Positions 54,927 to 63,968 of a stretch of DNA of 64,000 nucleotides are shown piece by piece; positions within the stretch are counted from its first letter, which is position 1, and each line of letters starts with the position of its first letter. Origin of the DNA: Sporosarcina sp. D27 (GTDB lineage Bacteria; Bacillota; Bacilli; Bacillales_A; Planococcaceae); contig NZ_AZUC01000060.1 in assembly GCF_000586555.1 (NCBI RefSeq), positions 59,064 through 123,063 of the forward strand. The letters are read 5' to 3'. Below the pieces are notes generated by a model, which ran no database searches, was not told the DNA's origin, and was given only the letters and a program-made list of their open reading frames with translations. Made by a program: the position numbers and the translations under genes.

Positions 54927-55826
54927 ATGAAATTACTTTCGTTCAAGTATGATGGGAAGACGTTATTCGGACCTAAAGTGAAAAAGGAAGAAGCGGTGTG
55001 GGATGTACAGAAAATTGCAGAGGCAGTTGGGGAGCAGAACTTTCCTGCTTCAATCGCTGAAGGCGTTGCATCTGGAATGGATTTTGTAGAACAAATCCGT
55101 AATTTGTGCGAAAAAGCCCACTCTCATGAAGACATGGATACCTTTAAGTACTCGTTCGAAGCAATTGAATGGTTATCTCCAATTCCACGAACACCTAAAA
55201 ATGTACTAGGTGTTGGTAAAAACTACGCTGATCACGCATCAGAAATGGGGGGCGAAGGTGTGCCCGCCAAGATGATGATTTTCACTAAAGCTCCGACTGC
55301 GATTGCAGGGGATGAGCAGACATTGCCAATCCATGAAGCCCTGACAAGTCAGCTGGATTATGAAGGCGAACTTGCTGTGGTCATTGGAAAAGGCGGTCGT
55401 AACATTCCAAAACAGCTCGCATACGACACGATTTTCGGGTATACCATCGCAAACGATCTGACTGCGCGAGATTTACAGGCAGAGCGCAAACAGTTCTTCC
55501 TTGGAAAAACGTTGGATGGCAGCTGCCCGCTCGGACCGTACATCGTTACGAAAGATGAGATTCCCAATCCACATAACTTGTCGATTGTCACAAAAGTGAA
55601 TGATGACGTTCGCCAAAATGGAAATACCGGATCTATGATTATTCCAATCGATGAAATCATTGAGGAACTGTCTAAGTTTGTCACACTGGAACCTGGAGAT
55701 GTCATCTTAACAGGTACTCCAGCAGGTGTTGGAAAAGCGATGAATCCTCCGAGTTACTTGAAGGCGGGCGACACTGTGAAAATATCTGTTGAAGGAATCG
55801 GGACACTTGTCAACTACTTCGAGTAA
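54927..55826 (+). CDS. Fumarylacetoacetate hydrolase family protein (YisK-like)
   Basis: Protein of 299 residues. The FAH domain has NVLGVGKNYADHASEMG, the metal-binding acids in LDYEGELAVVIGK and GYTIANDLTARDLQ, LGPYIVTKDEI and VILTGTPAGVG. B. subtilis YisK acts as an oxaloacetate decarboxylase and associates with the division/cell-shape machinery. The following yisL gene supports the YisK assignment. Confidence 0.9.
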   Translation: MKLLSFKYDGKTLFGPKVKKEEAVWDVQKIAEAVGEQNFPASIAEGVASGMDFVEQIRNLCEKAHSHEDMDTFKYSFEAIEWLSPIPRTPKNVLGVGKNYADHASEMGGEGVPAKMMIFTKAPTAIAGDEQTLPIHEALTSQLDYEGELAVVIGKGGRNIPKQLAYDTIFGYTIANDLTARDLQAERKQFFLGKTLDGSCPLGPYIVTKDEIPNPHNLSIVTKVNDDVRQNGNTGSMIIPIDEIIEELSKFVTLEPGDVILTGTPAGVGKAMNPPSYLKAGDTVKISVEGIGTLVNYFE

Positions 55827-55905
55827 AGGTCCCTCTGTTTTCCCTAACTTATGATGTATGGTAAGATAAGGGATGCACATATGAAACTTAAATGAGGTGA
55901 CTAAC

Positions 55906-56280
55906 TTGGATTTTTTATCGAACTCGACACATTTACACATTTTTTCGTGGGTAGTCGGCATTATTATGTTCTTGATTGCAGCGACTCAACCCCTCGACTC
56001 TAAAGGTCGTAAAATTACGAAGATGGTGCTACGTGTATTCTACATTCTGATTATTATTACTGGAGTTGCGTTGTTCATTCGCTACATGGACTCGAATGCA
56101 GCTTTATACGGTGTGAAATTTGTATTCGGTATCTTAACAATCGGTATGATGGAAATGGTATTGGCACGTCAATCTAAAAGCAAACCGACACAACTATTTT
56201 GGATCTTGTTCGTAGTTTCCTTACTAATTACGATGTTCCTTGGCTTCAAATTGCCAATCGGACTGAACTTCTTCGCTTAA
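55906..56280 (+). CDS. yisL: YisL family membrane protein (UPF0344)
   Basis: Protein of 124 residues with four membrane helices. THLHIFSWVVGIIMFLIA, KITKMVLRVFYILIIITGVALFIRYM, GILTIGMMEMVLARQSK and LGFKLPIGL align with B. subtilis YisL. Start TTG 55906, seven bases after GAGGTGA; a GTG at 55897 overlaps the site. Function unknown. Confidence 0.88.
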   Translation: MDFLSNSTHLHIFSWVVGIIMFLIAATQPLDSKGRKITKMVLRVFYILIIITGVALFIRYMDSNAALYGVKFVFGILTIGMMEMVLARQSKSKPTQLFWILFVVSLLITMFLGFKLPIGLNFFA

Positions 56281-56315
56281 TTATTTTGCAATGAATGACT
56301 AAGGAGGGTGCTTGA

Positions 56316-56432
56316 ATGGTAGGATGGACGGTATTGCTAGGTGTTTTCGGCATCATGCTGCTATTCGCACTCTCTGTAGTTGTGACATCGCGGAGAATGC
56401 AAACGAATGATGATCATGATGAGTTGGAATGA
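56316..56432 (+). CDS. Small single-pass membrane protein, 38 aa
   Basis: ATG 56316 lies after AAGGAGGG and opens a 38-residue frame: MVGWTVLLGVFGIMLLFALS forms one membrane helix followed by a basic stop-transfer (SRRMQ) and an acidic tail (NDDHDELE). It follows yisL by 35 bases and precedes a terminator. The strong ribosome binding site and clean topology support translation. Not a family I can name. Confidence 0.65.
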   Translation: MVGWTVLLGVFGIMLLFALSVVVTSRRMQTNDDHDELE

Positions 56433-56440
56433 AATCAAGT

Positions 56441-56472
56441 AACCCGCTGATTTAATCATCAGCGGGTTTTGC
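56441..56472. terminator. Terminator of the yisK-yisL region
   Basis: AACCCGCTGAT/ATCAGCGGGTT with a six-base loop and T4. Confidence 0.9.
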
Positions 56473-56569
56473 TTTGCAGTTTTCACAAGTTTGCCTTATT
56501 TCTGTAACATGGATTTAGTTTTCTTCAGAAACCATGGCGATGGTGGATGCGGTTTGGTAGTATGAAGTG

Positions 56570-57000
56570 ATGAGTTATGATTAGAAATCATGATTTATGA
56601 GCGGATTTTGTGCATTATGATCGAAATGCGAGAGTTATGAGCATAATACGAGATTTATGAGCGAAATACGTGAGTTATGAGCATAATACGAGATTTATGA
56701 GCGAAATACGTGAGTTATGAGCATAATTTGAGATTTATGAGCGGAAAGCGAGAGTTATGAGCACAATATGAGATTTATGAGCGGAATACGAGAGTTATGA
56801 GCACAATCTGAGATTTATGAGCATAATACGAGAGTTATGAGCACAATATGAGATTTATGAGCGGAATGCGAGAGTTATGAGCACAATGTGAGATTTATGA
56901 GCGTAATACGTGAGTTATGAGCAGAATGTGAGATTTATGAGCGGAAAGCGTGAGTTATGATCAGAATGTGAGATTTATGAGCGAAATTTGCAAGTTATGA
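56570..57000 (+). repeat. Tandem 20-bp repeat array, about 21 units
   Basis: Strict 20-bp period. Units ending GAGTTATGAGC and GAGATTTATGAGC alternate, giving a 40-bp super-period (ATGAGCATAATACGAGATTT then ATGAGCGAAATACGTGAGTT). GAGC is replaced by GATC in a few units. Reverse-complemented, the core GCTCATAA is the same as in the array at 46008. It fills the gap before the amylase-like gene. Confidence 0.93.
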
Positions 57001-57045
57001 GTACATAAAAATTTCATGAATGAATTGTAGAGGGAGGCTTTTTGG

Positions 57046-58497
57046 GTGAACGTCAAACGACAAATTAGTGTAATAATAATGTTTCTTTTACTGGTAATGA
57101 CAACACTTCCAAACTTGGCTTCGGCTGAGACAGAACGAACCTTGAAAGACGAAAGCATATATGATTTATTGGTTGACCGTTTTAATAACGGGGATGGACA
57201 AAATGATATAGATACAGATGCACAGGATCCGTCCGCATTCAACGGTGGCGATTTCTCAGGGATTTCCCTCCGTTTACAACATATTTTAGATATGGGCTTC
57301 ACAGCAGTTTCCATTGGGCCTGTTTTCCAGACAGCAACGTATGACGGCAGTGAAGTGCTCGATTATACGAAACTTGAGAAACATTTTGGAACCGAAGAAG
57401 ATTTCAAGTCGATGCTCAAAGAATTGCATGATAAAGATGTTCGGGTCATTGCTGATTTCCCGCTAGCGGGAGTGAGCAAAGATCATGTATGGGCCAACAA
57501 GCTCCCATTTACCCAAGGTGAAGGAAATACCATTGATTGGGAAAAAGATGATGTTGATGTGCAGCGTAATCTGGAAGAAACTATGGTCAACTTTGTGAAA
57601 ACCTATGAGTTGGATGGGATTCGGTTGACGAAAACGGAAGGATATTCGAAAGAAGTGCTCGATCGATTTATTGCTTCTTTGAAAAAAGCTTCACCGGATT
57701 TGTATGTATTGTCTGATGAAGAAACTGACGCTGCTGTTGATTCCAAACCAAACAATTCCTCAATGGAGGCCCTACGTGAGTCGTTTGTTAGAGTAGACCC
57801 TGATTCATCTCAAATCAACCAATTTGAAACAAGTGAACCGACTGATTTGATCCAATTCGATCAGTTAACAGGTCCGCGTTTCACATACGACATCGTGGAG
57901 CAGCGTATGTTTCCACCGACCCGTTGGAAAGTAGCTGTTACTGCGCTCTTTACGTTACCAGGAATTCCGGTTATGCCTTATGGAACTGAGATTGCGGTGA
58001 ACGGAAAAGAAGCACCAGAGAGCCACCCACTATTCAACTTTAAGACCGATATGGAGCTGAAAGAGCTCATTGGAGATTTAAATTCTCTTCGAAACCAATC
58101 GAATACGCTTCGTAACGGTAACTTCAAAATGCTGCACAATAAAGATGGATACATGGTGTATAAAGTTTACGATAAAGAAGAATCGTGGATTATTGCCATC
58201 AACAACACATCTGAAACACAAAGTTATGCTTTAGATCCAGATGAGATTGGCAGTAAGAAGCGTCTACGTGGATTACTCGATAATGACCAAATTGTAGAAA
58301 CTGAGGATGACAAATATCACGTCGTTCTGGACCGTGAAATGGCAGAAATCTATTTGGTGAAAGAAGACAAAGGATTCAATATCCCTTATCTGATCGCATC
58401 GATCATGGTGTATGTTCTATTCTTAAGCTTCCTTTGGGCAGTATGGAGAAAAGGTCGAAAAGCACGTCAAGAACGGAAAGCAGAAGCCAAAAAGTAA
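57046..58497 (+). CDS. Membrane-anchored amylase-like protein, altered catalytic site
   Basis: Protein of 483 residues: signal peptide (to about LASA|ETER), a GH13-like barrel and a C-terminal membrane helix (IPYLIASIMVYVLFLSFLWAVW) with a basic tail. GH13 landmarks are present: IYDLLVDRFNNGD near the start, GGDFSGISLRLQHILDMGFTAVSIGPVF, DVRVIADFPLAGVSKDH, and the late IPVMPYGTEI. The nucleophile motif (usually GxRxDxxKH) reads LDGIRLTKTEG with Thr at the Asp position, and the third acid motif (usually NHD) is not seen. It is therefore probably not a normal amylase; a binding or regulatory role at the cell surface is inference. GTG start with AGGGAGG. Confidence 0.8.
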   Translation: MNVKRQISVIIMFLLLVMTTLPNLASAETERTLKDESIYDLLVDRFNNGDGQNDIDTDAQDPSAFNGGDFSGISLRLQHILDMGFTAVSIGPVFQTATYDGSEVLDYTKLEKHFGTEEDFKSMLKELHDKDVRVIADFPLAGVSKDHVWANKLPFTQGEGNTIDWEKDDVDVQRNLEETMVNFVKTYELDGIRLTKTEGYSKEVLDRFIASLKKASPDLYVLSDEETDAAVDSKPNNSSMEALRESFVRVDPDSSQINQFETSEPTDLIQFDQLTGPRFTYDIVEQRMFPPTRWKVAVTALFTLPGIPVMPYGTEIAVNGKEAPESHPLFNFKTDMELKELIGDLNSLRNQSNTLRNGNFKMLHNKDGYMVYKVYDKEESWIIAINNTSETQSYALDPDEIGSKKRLRGLLDNDQIVETEDDKYHVVLDREMAEIYLVKEDKGFNIPYLIASIMVYVLFLSFLWAVWRKGRKARQERKAEAKK

Positions 58498-58503
58498 GGA
58501 AGA

Positions 58504-58533
58504 AAGAGAGCGCTTAAGTGCTCTCTTTTTTGT
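58504..58533 (+). terminator. Terminator of the amylase-like gene
   Basis: GAGAGCGC/GTGCTCTC with loop TTAA and T6. Confidence 0.9.
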
Positions 58534-58627
58534 TTGGATAAAATCTGTAAAGAGGCCCGAAAAAAATGCGAAAAAAAAGCAGCTCAGACGTCAATGGATA
58601 TGAACGACGGAGTTGCTTATAACTAAC

Positions 58628-59476
58628 TTACTGTTTGTTCAAGAAAAATACGGCGAGAGTTCCAGGGCCGGCATGTGAGCCGATGACCGAACCAATCATG
58701 TGGACTTGAATTTCTTTAGGATGGAACTTTTCCTCGATCAAGTCCCGTAACTCAAGAGCCCCTTCTTCGTCATCACCATGACTGATCGCAATCACTTGTT
58801 CGGAAACATGATCCCCGCGTTCTTCCATGAGTTCTAGAATTCTGCGGAACACTTTTTTGCGTCCGCGATGCTTTTCAATCGGTACCAATCGTCCGCTTTC
58901 TACATGCAGCAATGGTTTGATGTTCAACAGTCCGCCGAAAAATGCGCTTGCTTTCGAGACGCGACCGCCTTTAGCGAGGTAATCGAGATCTTCCACTGTG
59001 AACAAATGCTCCATGTTGCTTGCCATTTTACGAATTTTGCGCTCGATGGTCCGGACATCTTCTCCCGCATCTCTCAAACGAACAGCTTCTTGGACGACTA
59101 ATCCACAGCCAAGGGAAGCACAGCGTGTATCGACAACGATTAAGTTCATACGCGGATTGCCTTCTTTCACCTGATCCCGCATCATGACAGATGTCTGATA
59201 TGTACCCGACAATTCGGAAGAAAATGAGATGTAAATTCCATCTTCTCCAGTCTCGGCAAATTCTTTCCAGAGAGCGAGAACCCGATCTGGAGAGACTTGA
59301 GATGTTTTTGGCTGCTTGCCAGCTCGAATGGCTTGGAATACTTCTTTTGCGTCAATATCCACGATATCTTGATATTCTTTTCCATCAAGTAACACTGTCA
59401 AAGGAAGCAATGTGACATCATTTTCATCCAAATATGATTTTTGTAAGTCGCAACCACTATCTACGAAAATTTTCAT
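58628..59476 (-). CDS. DegV family protein (second paralog)
   Basis: Protein of 282 residues: MKIFVDSGCDLQKSY, PKTSQVSPDRVLALW, SFSSELSGTYQTS, YLAKGGRVSKASAFFGGLLNIKPLL and IGSVIGSHAGPGTLAVFFL. Same fatty-acid-binding fold as the protein at 4741 but clearly diverged. GGAGGATT precedes the ATG. It lies 18 bases downstream of the HAD gene on the same strand, so they are probably co-transcribed. Confidence 0.9.
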   Translation of the reverse strand: MKIFVDSGCDLQKSYLDENDVTLLPLTVLLDGKEYQDIVDIDAKEVFQAIRAGKQPKTSQVSPDRVLALWKEFAETGEDGIYISFSSELSGTYQTSVMMRDQVKEGNPRMNLIVVDTRCASLGCGLVVQEAVRLRDAGEDVRTIERKIRKMASNMEHLFTVEDLDYLAKGGRVSKASAFFGGLLNIKPLLHVESGRLVPIEKHRGRKKVFRRILELMEERGDHVSEQVIAISHGDDEEGALELRDLIEEKFHPKEIQVHMIGSVIGSHAGPGTLAVFFLNKQ

Positions 59477-59494
59477 GAGAATCCTCCAATCTCT

Positions 59495-60310
59495 TTATGA
59501 AGATTTTAAATTAAGTCGTTCTTGTAACATTATGGCTATGCCGTCTTCATTATTCGTCAAAGTCACTTCATTCGCTATCGATTTTAGCTGATCAATCCCG
59601 TTGCCCATTGCAACACCGATACCCGCATAATCGAGCATTTCCAAATCGTTGTCTTCATCGCCAAATGCAATAATTCGTTCTTGTGGTATACCAATCCACT
59701 CGGAAACTTTAGAAATTCCTACCGCCTTATTTAGCCCATGCCGAATGACTTCGACGATTTCCCAAGGAGCTCCCCAGCGTCTATGCTCAATGACTTCTGC
59801 GTGCACTTCTTCCAAGTGTTTACGAATCGGATCCGCCATCCCTTCGGCCCCTTGGATGAGAAGACTCGTCGGGTTCACTTGTAGATATTGACGAATATCA
59901 CCTTCTTGAATTTTCGGGCTCCCGGTGCTGAAAATATCGAGCAATTTTTCATCGTGGTAATGCAAGTAGACGTCATCCATAACTTCCGCCACAATGTTTT
60001 TCAAGTTAAAGTCCTGCATGGCATCGATAACTTCCTTTGCAACAGTTAAATCAATAGTTTCATGGACGGTTTTCCAAGTACGATCAGTAGGGTGATGTAC
60101 GAACGCTCCATTAAAGTTAACAATCGGTGTTTTAAGTCCTAGTTGACGGTAATAGACTTCACTGGAACGATAGGGGCGTCCAGTCGCAATCATGATTTGA
60201 TGCCCTTCTGATTCCGCCTGTTTTAGTGTAGCTAGCGTTTTTTCAGAGATTACTTTTTGATCATTTAATAACGTTCCGTCTAAATCGAGTGCAATTAAAT
60301 GAGGTTTCAT
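59495..60310 (-). CDS. Cof-type HAD hydrolase
   Basis: Protein of 271 residues of the HAD IIB (Cof) group: LIALDLDGTLL (motif I with nucleophile Asp), IMIATGRPY (motif II), NKAVGISKVSEWIG (motif III Lys) and IIAFGDEDNDLEMLDYAGIGVAMGN (motif IV). Probably dephosphorylates sugar phosphates or flavin precursors; substrate not readable. GGAGGCG upstream. Confidence 0.92.
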   Translation of the reverse strand: MKPHLIALDLDGTLLNDQKVISEKTLATLKQAESEGHQIMIATGRPYRSSEVYYRQLGLKTPIVNFNGAFVHHPTDRTWKTVHETIDLTVAKEVIDAMQDFNLKNIVAEVMDDVYLHYHDEKLLDIFSTGSPKIQEGDIRQYLQVNPTSLLIQGAEGMADPIRKHLEEVHAEVIEHRRWGAPWEIVEVIRHGLNKAVGISKVSEWIGIPQERIIAFGDEDNDLEMLDYAGIGVAMGNGIDQLKSIANEVTLTNNEDGIAIMLQERLNLKSS

Positions 60311-60447
60311 GGCAAAACGCCTCCTTCCTAATTCAAGTGTAGCCTTTGGGAAGTGTACAAGTCAAAAAAGTAATTACCCATGCGCAACTTTTGTTTTTCT
60401 AGAAAAATATTGGTATGCTCAACAAAACTGTAAACGAGGTGTCAAGG

Positions 60448-61218
60448 ATGATTATTAGTGAAGAACAATGGGGCACAGTCCCTCTATTGCATATTGTAGA
60501 TAAGCAGCAAGAATCGCCTGAAATGCCGGTCGTCATCTTTTTCCACGGCTTTACGAGCGCGAAAGAGCATAACTTGCATTACGCATTCAATCTTGCTAAA
60601 AAAGGAATCCGTGTACTATTGCCTGAAGCACATCTTCACGGTGTCCGCTCCGAAGCACTCGACGAAGTTCAACTCAGTTTGCGATTCTGGGAGATCATAC
60701 TGACTTCCATTGAAGAAGCAGGAATCTTACACCAACAACTAAAAGAAAAAGGATTGTTGAATTCTGGTCAAATCGCATTTTCTGGAACGTCCATGGGAGG
60801 TATTACGACACTTGGTTGCTTAGCAGCGTATCCATGGATCAAAAGCGCAGCAGTTATGATGGGTACTCCTGGATATGTAAAACTTGCTAAAGGTCAAATG
60901 AAGCAATTTGAGAACAAAGGATTTAAACTTCCGATGAAAGACGAAGATATCCACAAGCTACTGAGTACGCTCGCTGATTTCGATTTGACTCAACATCCAG
61001 AACGGTTGAATGACCGCCCTGTCTTTTTCTGGCATGGCATGAACGATACGATGGTACCGTTTGAACCGACACACCATTTCTACAATGCCGTAAAAGTGAA
61101 ATACAATGAGCATCCAGAAGACTTTGAGTTCATGGTGGACGAGCATGCAGGTCACGCCGTTTCAAGACCCGGCATGTTGCGCGCAGTGGACTTCCTTGCA
61201 GAACATTTGAACGGTTAA
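60448..61218 (+). CDS. yitV: Alpha/beta hydrolase (YitV-like)
   Basis: Protein of 256 residues. VIFFHGFTSAKEHN holds the oxyanion loop, IAFSGTSMGGITTLGCL the nucleophile Ser in G-T-S-M-G-G, WHGMNDTMVPFEPT the Asp and VDEHAGHAVSRPG the catalytic His. Triad complete, prolyl-oligopeptidase/YitV type esterase. I chose ATG 60448, six bases from GAGGTG. Next to yitW as in B. subtilis. Confidence 0.88.
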   Translation: MIISEEQWGTVPLLHIVDKQQESPEMPVVIFFHGFTSAKEHNLHYAFNLAKKGIRVLLPEAHLHGVRSEALDEVQLSLRFWEIILTSIEEAGILHQQLKEKGLLNSGQIAFSGTSMGGITTLGCLAAYPWIKSAAVMMGTPGYVKLAKGQMKQFENKGFKLPMKDEDIHKLLSTLADFDLTQHPERLNDRPVFFWHGMNDTMVPFEPTHHFYNAVKVKYNEHPEDFEFMVDEHAGHAVSRPGMLRAVDFLAEHLNG

Positions 61219-61270
61219 GATCGTTTTGCTATGATGATTAAAACGAATTGAAATAGAAAGGGGAATTCCA

Positions 61271-61579
61271 ATGGCTGATGAAATGAAAGAAAGCATGATG
61301 GGCGTCCTTGAAAATGTTATCGACCCTGAGCTTGGTGTAGATATTGTAAACCTCGGTCTCGTCTATAATGCAGAATTGCTTGAAGGCGGCATCGGTAAAG
61401 TCACGATGACACTTACGTCAATTGGTTGTCCGATGGGACCGCAAATTGTTGCGAATGTGAAGCAAGAACTGATGGAGCTTCCAGAAGTGAAAGACGTCGA
61501 AGTCGACATCGTTTGGAATCCACCTTGGTCACGCGAAAACATGTCACGCTATGCAAAAATGGCGCTAGGCGTACGATAA
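61271..61579 (+). CDS. yitW: MIP18/DUF59 family protein YitW
   Basis: Protein of 102 residues. VLENVIDPELGVDIVNLGLVYN and TSIGCPMGPQIV (conserved Cys) and WNPPWSRENMS are the SufT/PaaD-like DUF59 signatures. Such proteins assist iron-sulfur cluster delivery. GAAAGGGGAA precedes the ATG. Confidence 0.92.
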   Translation: MADEMKESMMGVLENVIDPELGVDIVNLGLVYNAELLEGGIGKVTMTLTSIGCPMGPQIVANVKQELMELPEVKDVEVDIVWNPPWSRENMSRYAKMALGVR

Positions 61580-61593
61580 ATAAGCACGATCAG

Positions 61594-61630
61594 ATCCGGC
61601 TGGTGAGCTTTTCACTGGTCGGATTTTTTG
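61594..61630 (+). terminator. Terminator after yitW
   Basis: Thirteen paired bases, ATCCGGCTGGTGA with TCACTGGTCGGAT (three G-U), and a T6 tail. Confidence 0.88.
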
Positions 61631-61686
61631 TTGTTTTAATCGTATGTGCGCGGGAAATACTAGTTAATGAGACCTAAGCATCTGAC

Positions 61687-61744
61687 TTTACATACGCTGA
61701 AAAGCGAGGTATACTATCATTAGTCAAAGATAGTCAAAGTCAAA
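61687..61744 (+). promoter_or_regulatory. SigA promoter with CtsR operator for the ClpB-type gene
   Basis: TTTACA (61687-61692), 17 bases, TATACT (61710-61715): a good SigA promoter. Directly downstream lie AGTCAAA (61722-61728), GAT, AGTCAAA (61732-61738), the exact CtsR direct repeat RGTCAAA-NAN-RGTCAAA, with a third partial GTCAAA abutting at 61739. Bound CtsR would cover the transcription start and repress until heat or protein stress. Confidence 0.9.
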
Positions 61745-61775
61745 TTAAAGATAAAATATAATGAGGTGATGGTTC

Positions 61776-63917
61776 ATGAGAATGGACGGCGTACAAGAAG
61801 ACCAGCGTTCACCATTAGAACAATTTGGACGCAACCTAGTTGAAGAAGTGAAAAACGGAAAAATGGATCCCGTTATTGGACGAGACGAAGAAATTCGAAA
61901 TGTGATCCGGATTTTATCGAGAAAAACAAAAAATAATCCTGTTTTAATCGGCGAACCTGGTGTTGGTAAGACAGCCATCGTTGAAGGACTTGCTCAACGT
62001 ATTGTGAAGGGTGACGTGCCAGAAGGACTGAAAGACCGCCAAATTCACGAACTTGATATGAGTTCTTTAATTGCAGGCGCAAAATATCGTGGTGAATTTG
62101 AAGAGCGCCTTAAGGCTGTGTTAAAACAAGTAAAAGATAGCGATGGTGAAATTATTCTGTTCATTGACGAGATCCATACGATTGTCGGTGCAGGGAAGAC
62201 CGAAGGCGCGATGGATGCTGGTAACATGTTGAAACCAATGCTTGCGCGGGGGGAATTATACTGTATTGGTGCCACAACGTTGGACGAATATCGGATGTAT
62301 ATCGAAAAAGATCCGGCACTTGAGCGACGTTTCCAGCAAGTGATGGTGCGCGAACCATCTGTTGAAGATACGATTTCAATTTTACGTGGACTAAAAGAGC
62401 GTTTTGAATTGCACCATGGTGTACGCATCCATGACCGGGCTCTTGTTGCATCGGCAACATTGTCAGATCGTTATTTGACAGAACGCTTCATGCCGGACAA
62501 GGCGATTGACCTGATGGATGAAGCAAGTGCGATGATTCGTACAGAAATTGACTCGATGCCGCAAGAGCTGGACCAAGTGACACGTCGTATTTTGCAGCTT
62601 GAAATTGAAGAACAGGCATTGACGAAAGAAAAGGATCCCATTAGCCAAAATCGACTCGCTACCTTGCGTGATGAACTAAAAGAGTTGAAAGATTCTTCGT
62701 CAGGCATGCGCGAGCAATGGGAGAACGAAAAGAAGAAGCTCCAAGAAGTGCAAGACGTGCGCGAGAAGTTAGATCGCTATCGTCGTGAATTGGAAGACGC
62801 GGAAAACAAATTCGATTTGAACAAAGCCGCAGAATTACGTCACGGTAAAATCCCTATGCTGGAACACCAACTGCATGAATTAGAAGAGCAATTTAAGGGG
62901 GGAGCAGAAAATCGTTTGATTAGAGAAGAAGTAACGGAAGATGAAATCGCGATGATCGTGGCGCGCTGGACAGGTATCCCAGTGACGAAGCTGATGGAAG
63001 GCGAACGTGAGAAGTTGTTGCGATTGGGCGATACGTTGAAAGAGCGTGTCATTGGTCAAGATAATGCCGTACAACTTGTGACGGAAGCGGTATGGCGTGC
63101 TCGTTCGGGCATTAAAGACCCTGATAAACCAATTGGATCGTTCCTATTCCTAGGTCCAACGGGTGTCGGTAAAACAGAGCTTGCGAAAACACTTGCAGGT
63201 ACACTGTTCGACTCTGTGGATCATTTCATCCGTATTGATATGTCAGAGTATATGGAGAAGCACAGCGTATCTAGACTTGTCGGAGCACCTCCGGGATATA
63301 TCGGTTATGAAGAGGGGGGACAATTGACGGAAGCGGTCCGTCGCAATCCGTACTCAGTTGTTTTGTTGGATGAAATAGAGAAGGCTCATCCGGATGTCTC
63401 TAATATTTTATTGCAAATCTTAGATGATGGTCGCATTACAGATAGCCAAGGTCGACTCGTGAGTTTTACGAATACTGTCGTCATCATGACGTCCAACATT
63501 GGTTCTCAGTACTTAATGAGCGGTCAGTTTGAGTCTGATGAGCACGCTACAGAAGACTTGGTGATGGCGGAATTGCGTAATCACTTTAAGCCGGAGTTGT
63601 TGAATCGGATGGACGACATTATCATCTTCCATTCACTTTCGGGCAATGCCTTCGTTGAAATCGCAAGGAAGATGCTAGATGATCTTGTGCGACGGTTGGA
63701 TGGCCAAGATATCCCGTTGACGTATGAGGAGCCTGTCCTCGATTGGGTCGTCGAAGAAGGGACAGATGCCGATTTCGGAGCACGTCCATTAAAACGATTC
63801 ATCCAACGGTATGTGGAGACTGCTGTTGCGAAGGAAGTGATCAAAGGCGAATTAGAAGAAGGGCAACGCTTGCATTTAAGGATGGAAGACGGAGTGTTGG
63901 TTGTGGATACATTATAA
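61776..63917 (+). CDS. ClpB-type disaggregase ATPase lacking N-domain
   Basis: Protein of 713 residues with two AAA+ modules. NBD1 has [13 protein letters not shown] and [14 protein letters not shown]; a long coiled-coil middle domain follows ([20 protein letters not shown] to [10 protein letters not shown], about residues 265-385); NBD2 has [53 protein letters not shown] and [16 protein letters not shown]. The M-domain length and lack of a clear LGF/VGF loop suggest ClpB (disaggregation with DnaK) rather than ClpC/ClpE. It lacks the usual ~150-residue ClpB N-domain and the ClpE zinc finger; only about 20 residues precede NBD1. The ATG follows GAGGTGATG. CtsR control is unusual for ClpB in B. 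subtilis (which has no clpB) but known in other Firmicutes. Confidence 0.88.
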   Translation: MRMDGVQEDQRSPLEQFGRNLVEEVKNGKMDPVIGRDEEIRNVIRILSRKTKNNPVLIGEPGVGKTAIVEGLAQRIVKGDVPEGLKDRQIHELDMSSLIAGAKYRGEFEERLKAVLKQVKDSDGEIILFIDEIHTIVGAGKTEGAMDAGNMLKPMLARGELYCIGATTLDEYRMYIEKDPALERRFQQVMVREPSVEDTISILRGLKERFELHHGVRIHDRALVASATLSDRYLTERFMPDKAIDLMDEASAMIRTEIDSMPQELDQVTRRILQLEIEEQALTKEKDPISQNRLATLRDELKELKDSSSGMREQWENEKKKLQEVQDVREKLDRYRRELEDAENKFDLNKAAELRHGKIPMLEHQLHELEEQFKGGAENRLIREEVTEDEIAMIVARWTGIPVTKLMEGEREKLLRLGDTLKERVIGQDNAVQLVTEAVWRARSGIKDPDKPIGSFLFLGPTGVGKTELAKTLAGTLFDSVDHFIRIDMSEYMEKHSVSRLVGAPPGYIGYEEGGQLTEAVRRNPYSVVLLDEIEKAHPDVSNILLQILDDGRITDSQGRLVSFTNTVVIMTSNIGSQYLMSGQFESDEHATEDLVMAELRNHFKPELLNRMDDIIIFHSLSGNAFVEIARKMLDDLVRRLDGQDIPLTYEEPVLDWVVEEGTDADFGARPLKRFIQRYVETAVAKEVIKGELEEGQRLHLRMEDGVLVVDTL

Positions 63918-63926
63918 ATAACAGTT

Positions 63927-63968
63927 CAAGCCACTTTTCGTATTGTGCGAAAAGTGGCTTGTTTTTTT
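63927..63968 (+). terminator. Terminator of the ClpB-type gene
   Basis: Perfect 14-bp stem CAAGCCACTTTTCG/CGAAAAGTGGCTTG with a seven-base loop and T7. Confidence 0.93.
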
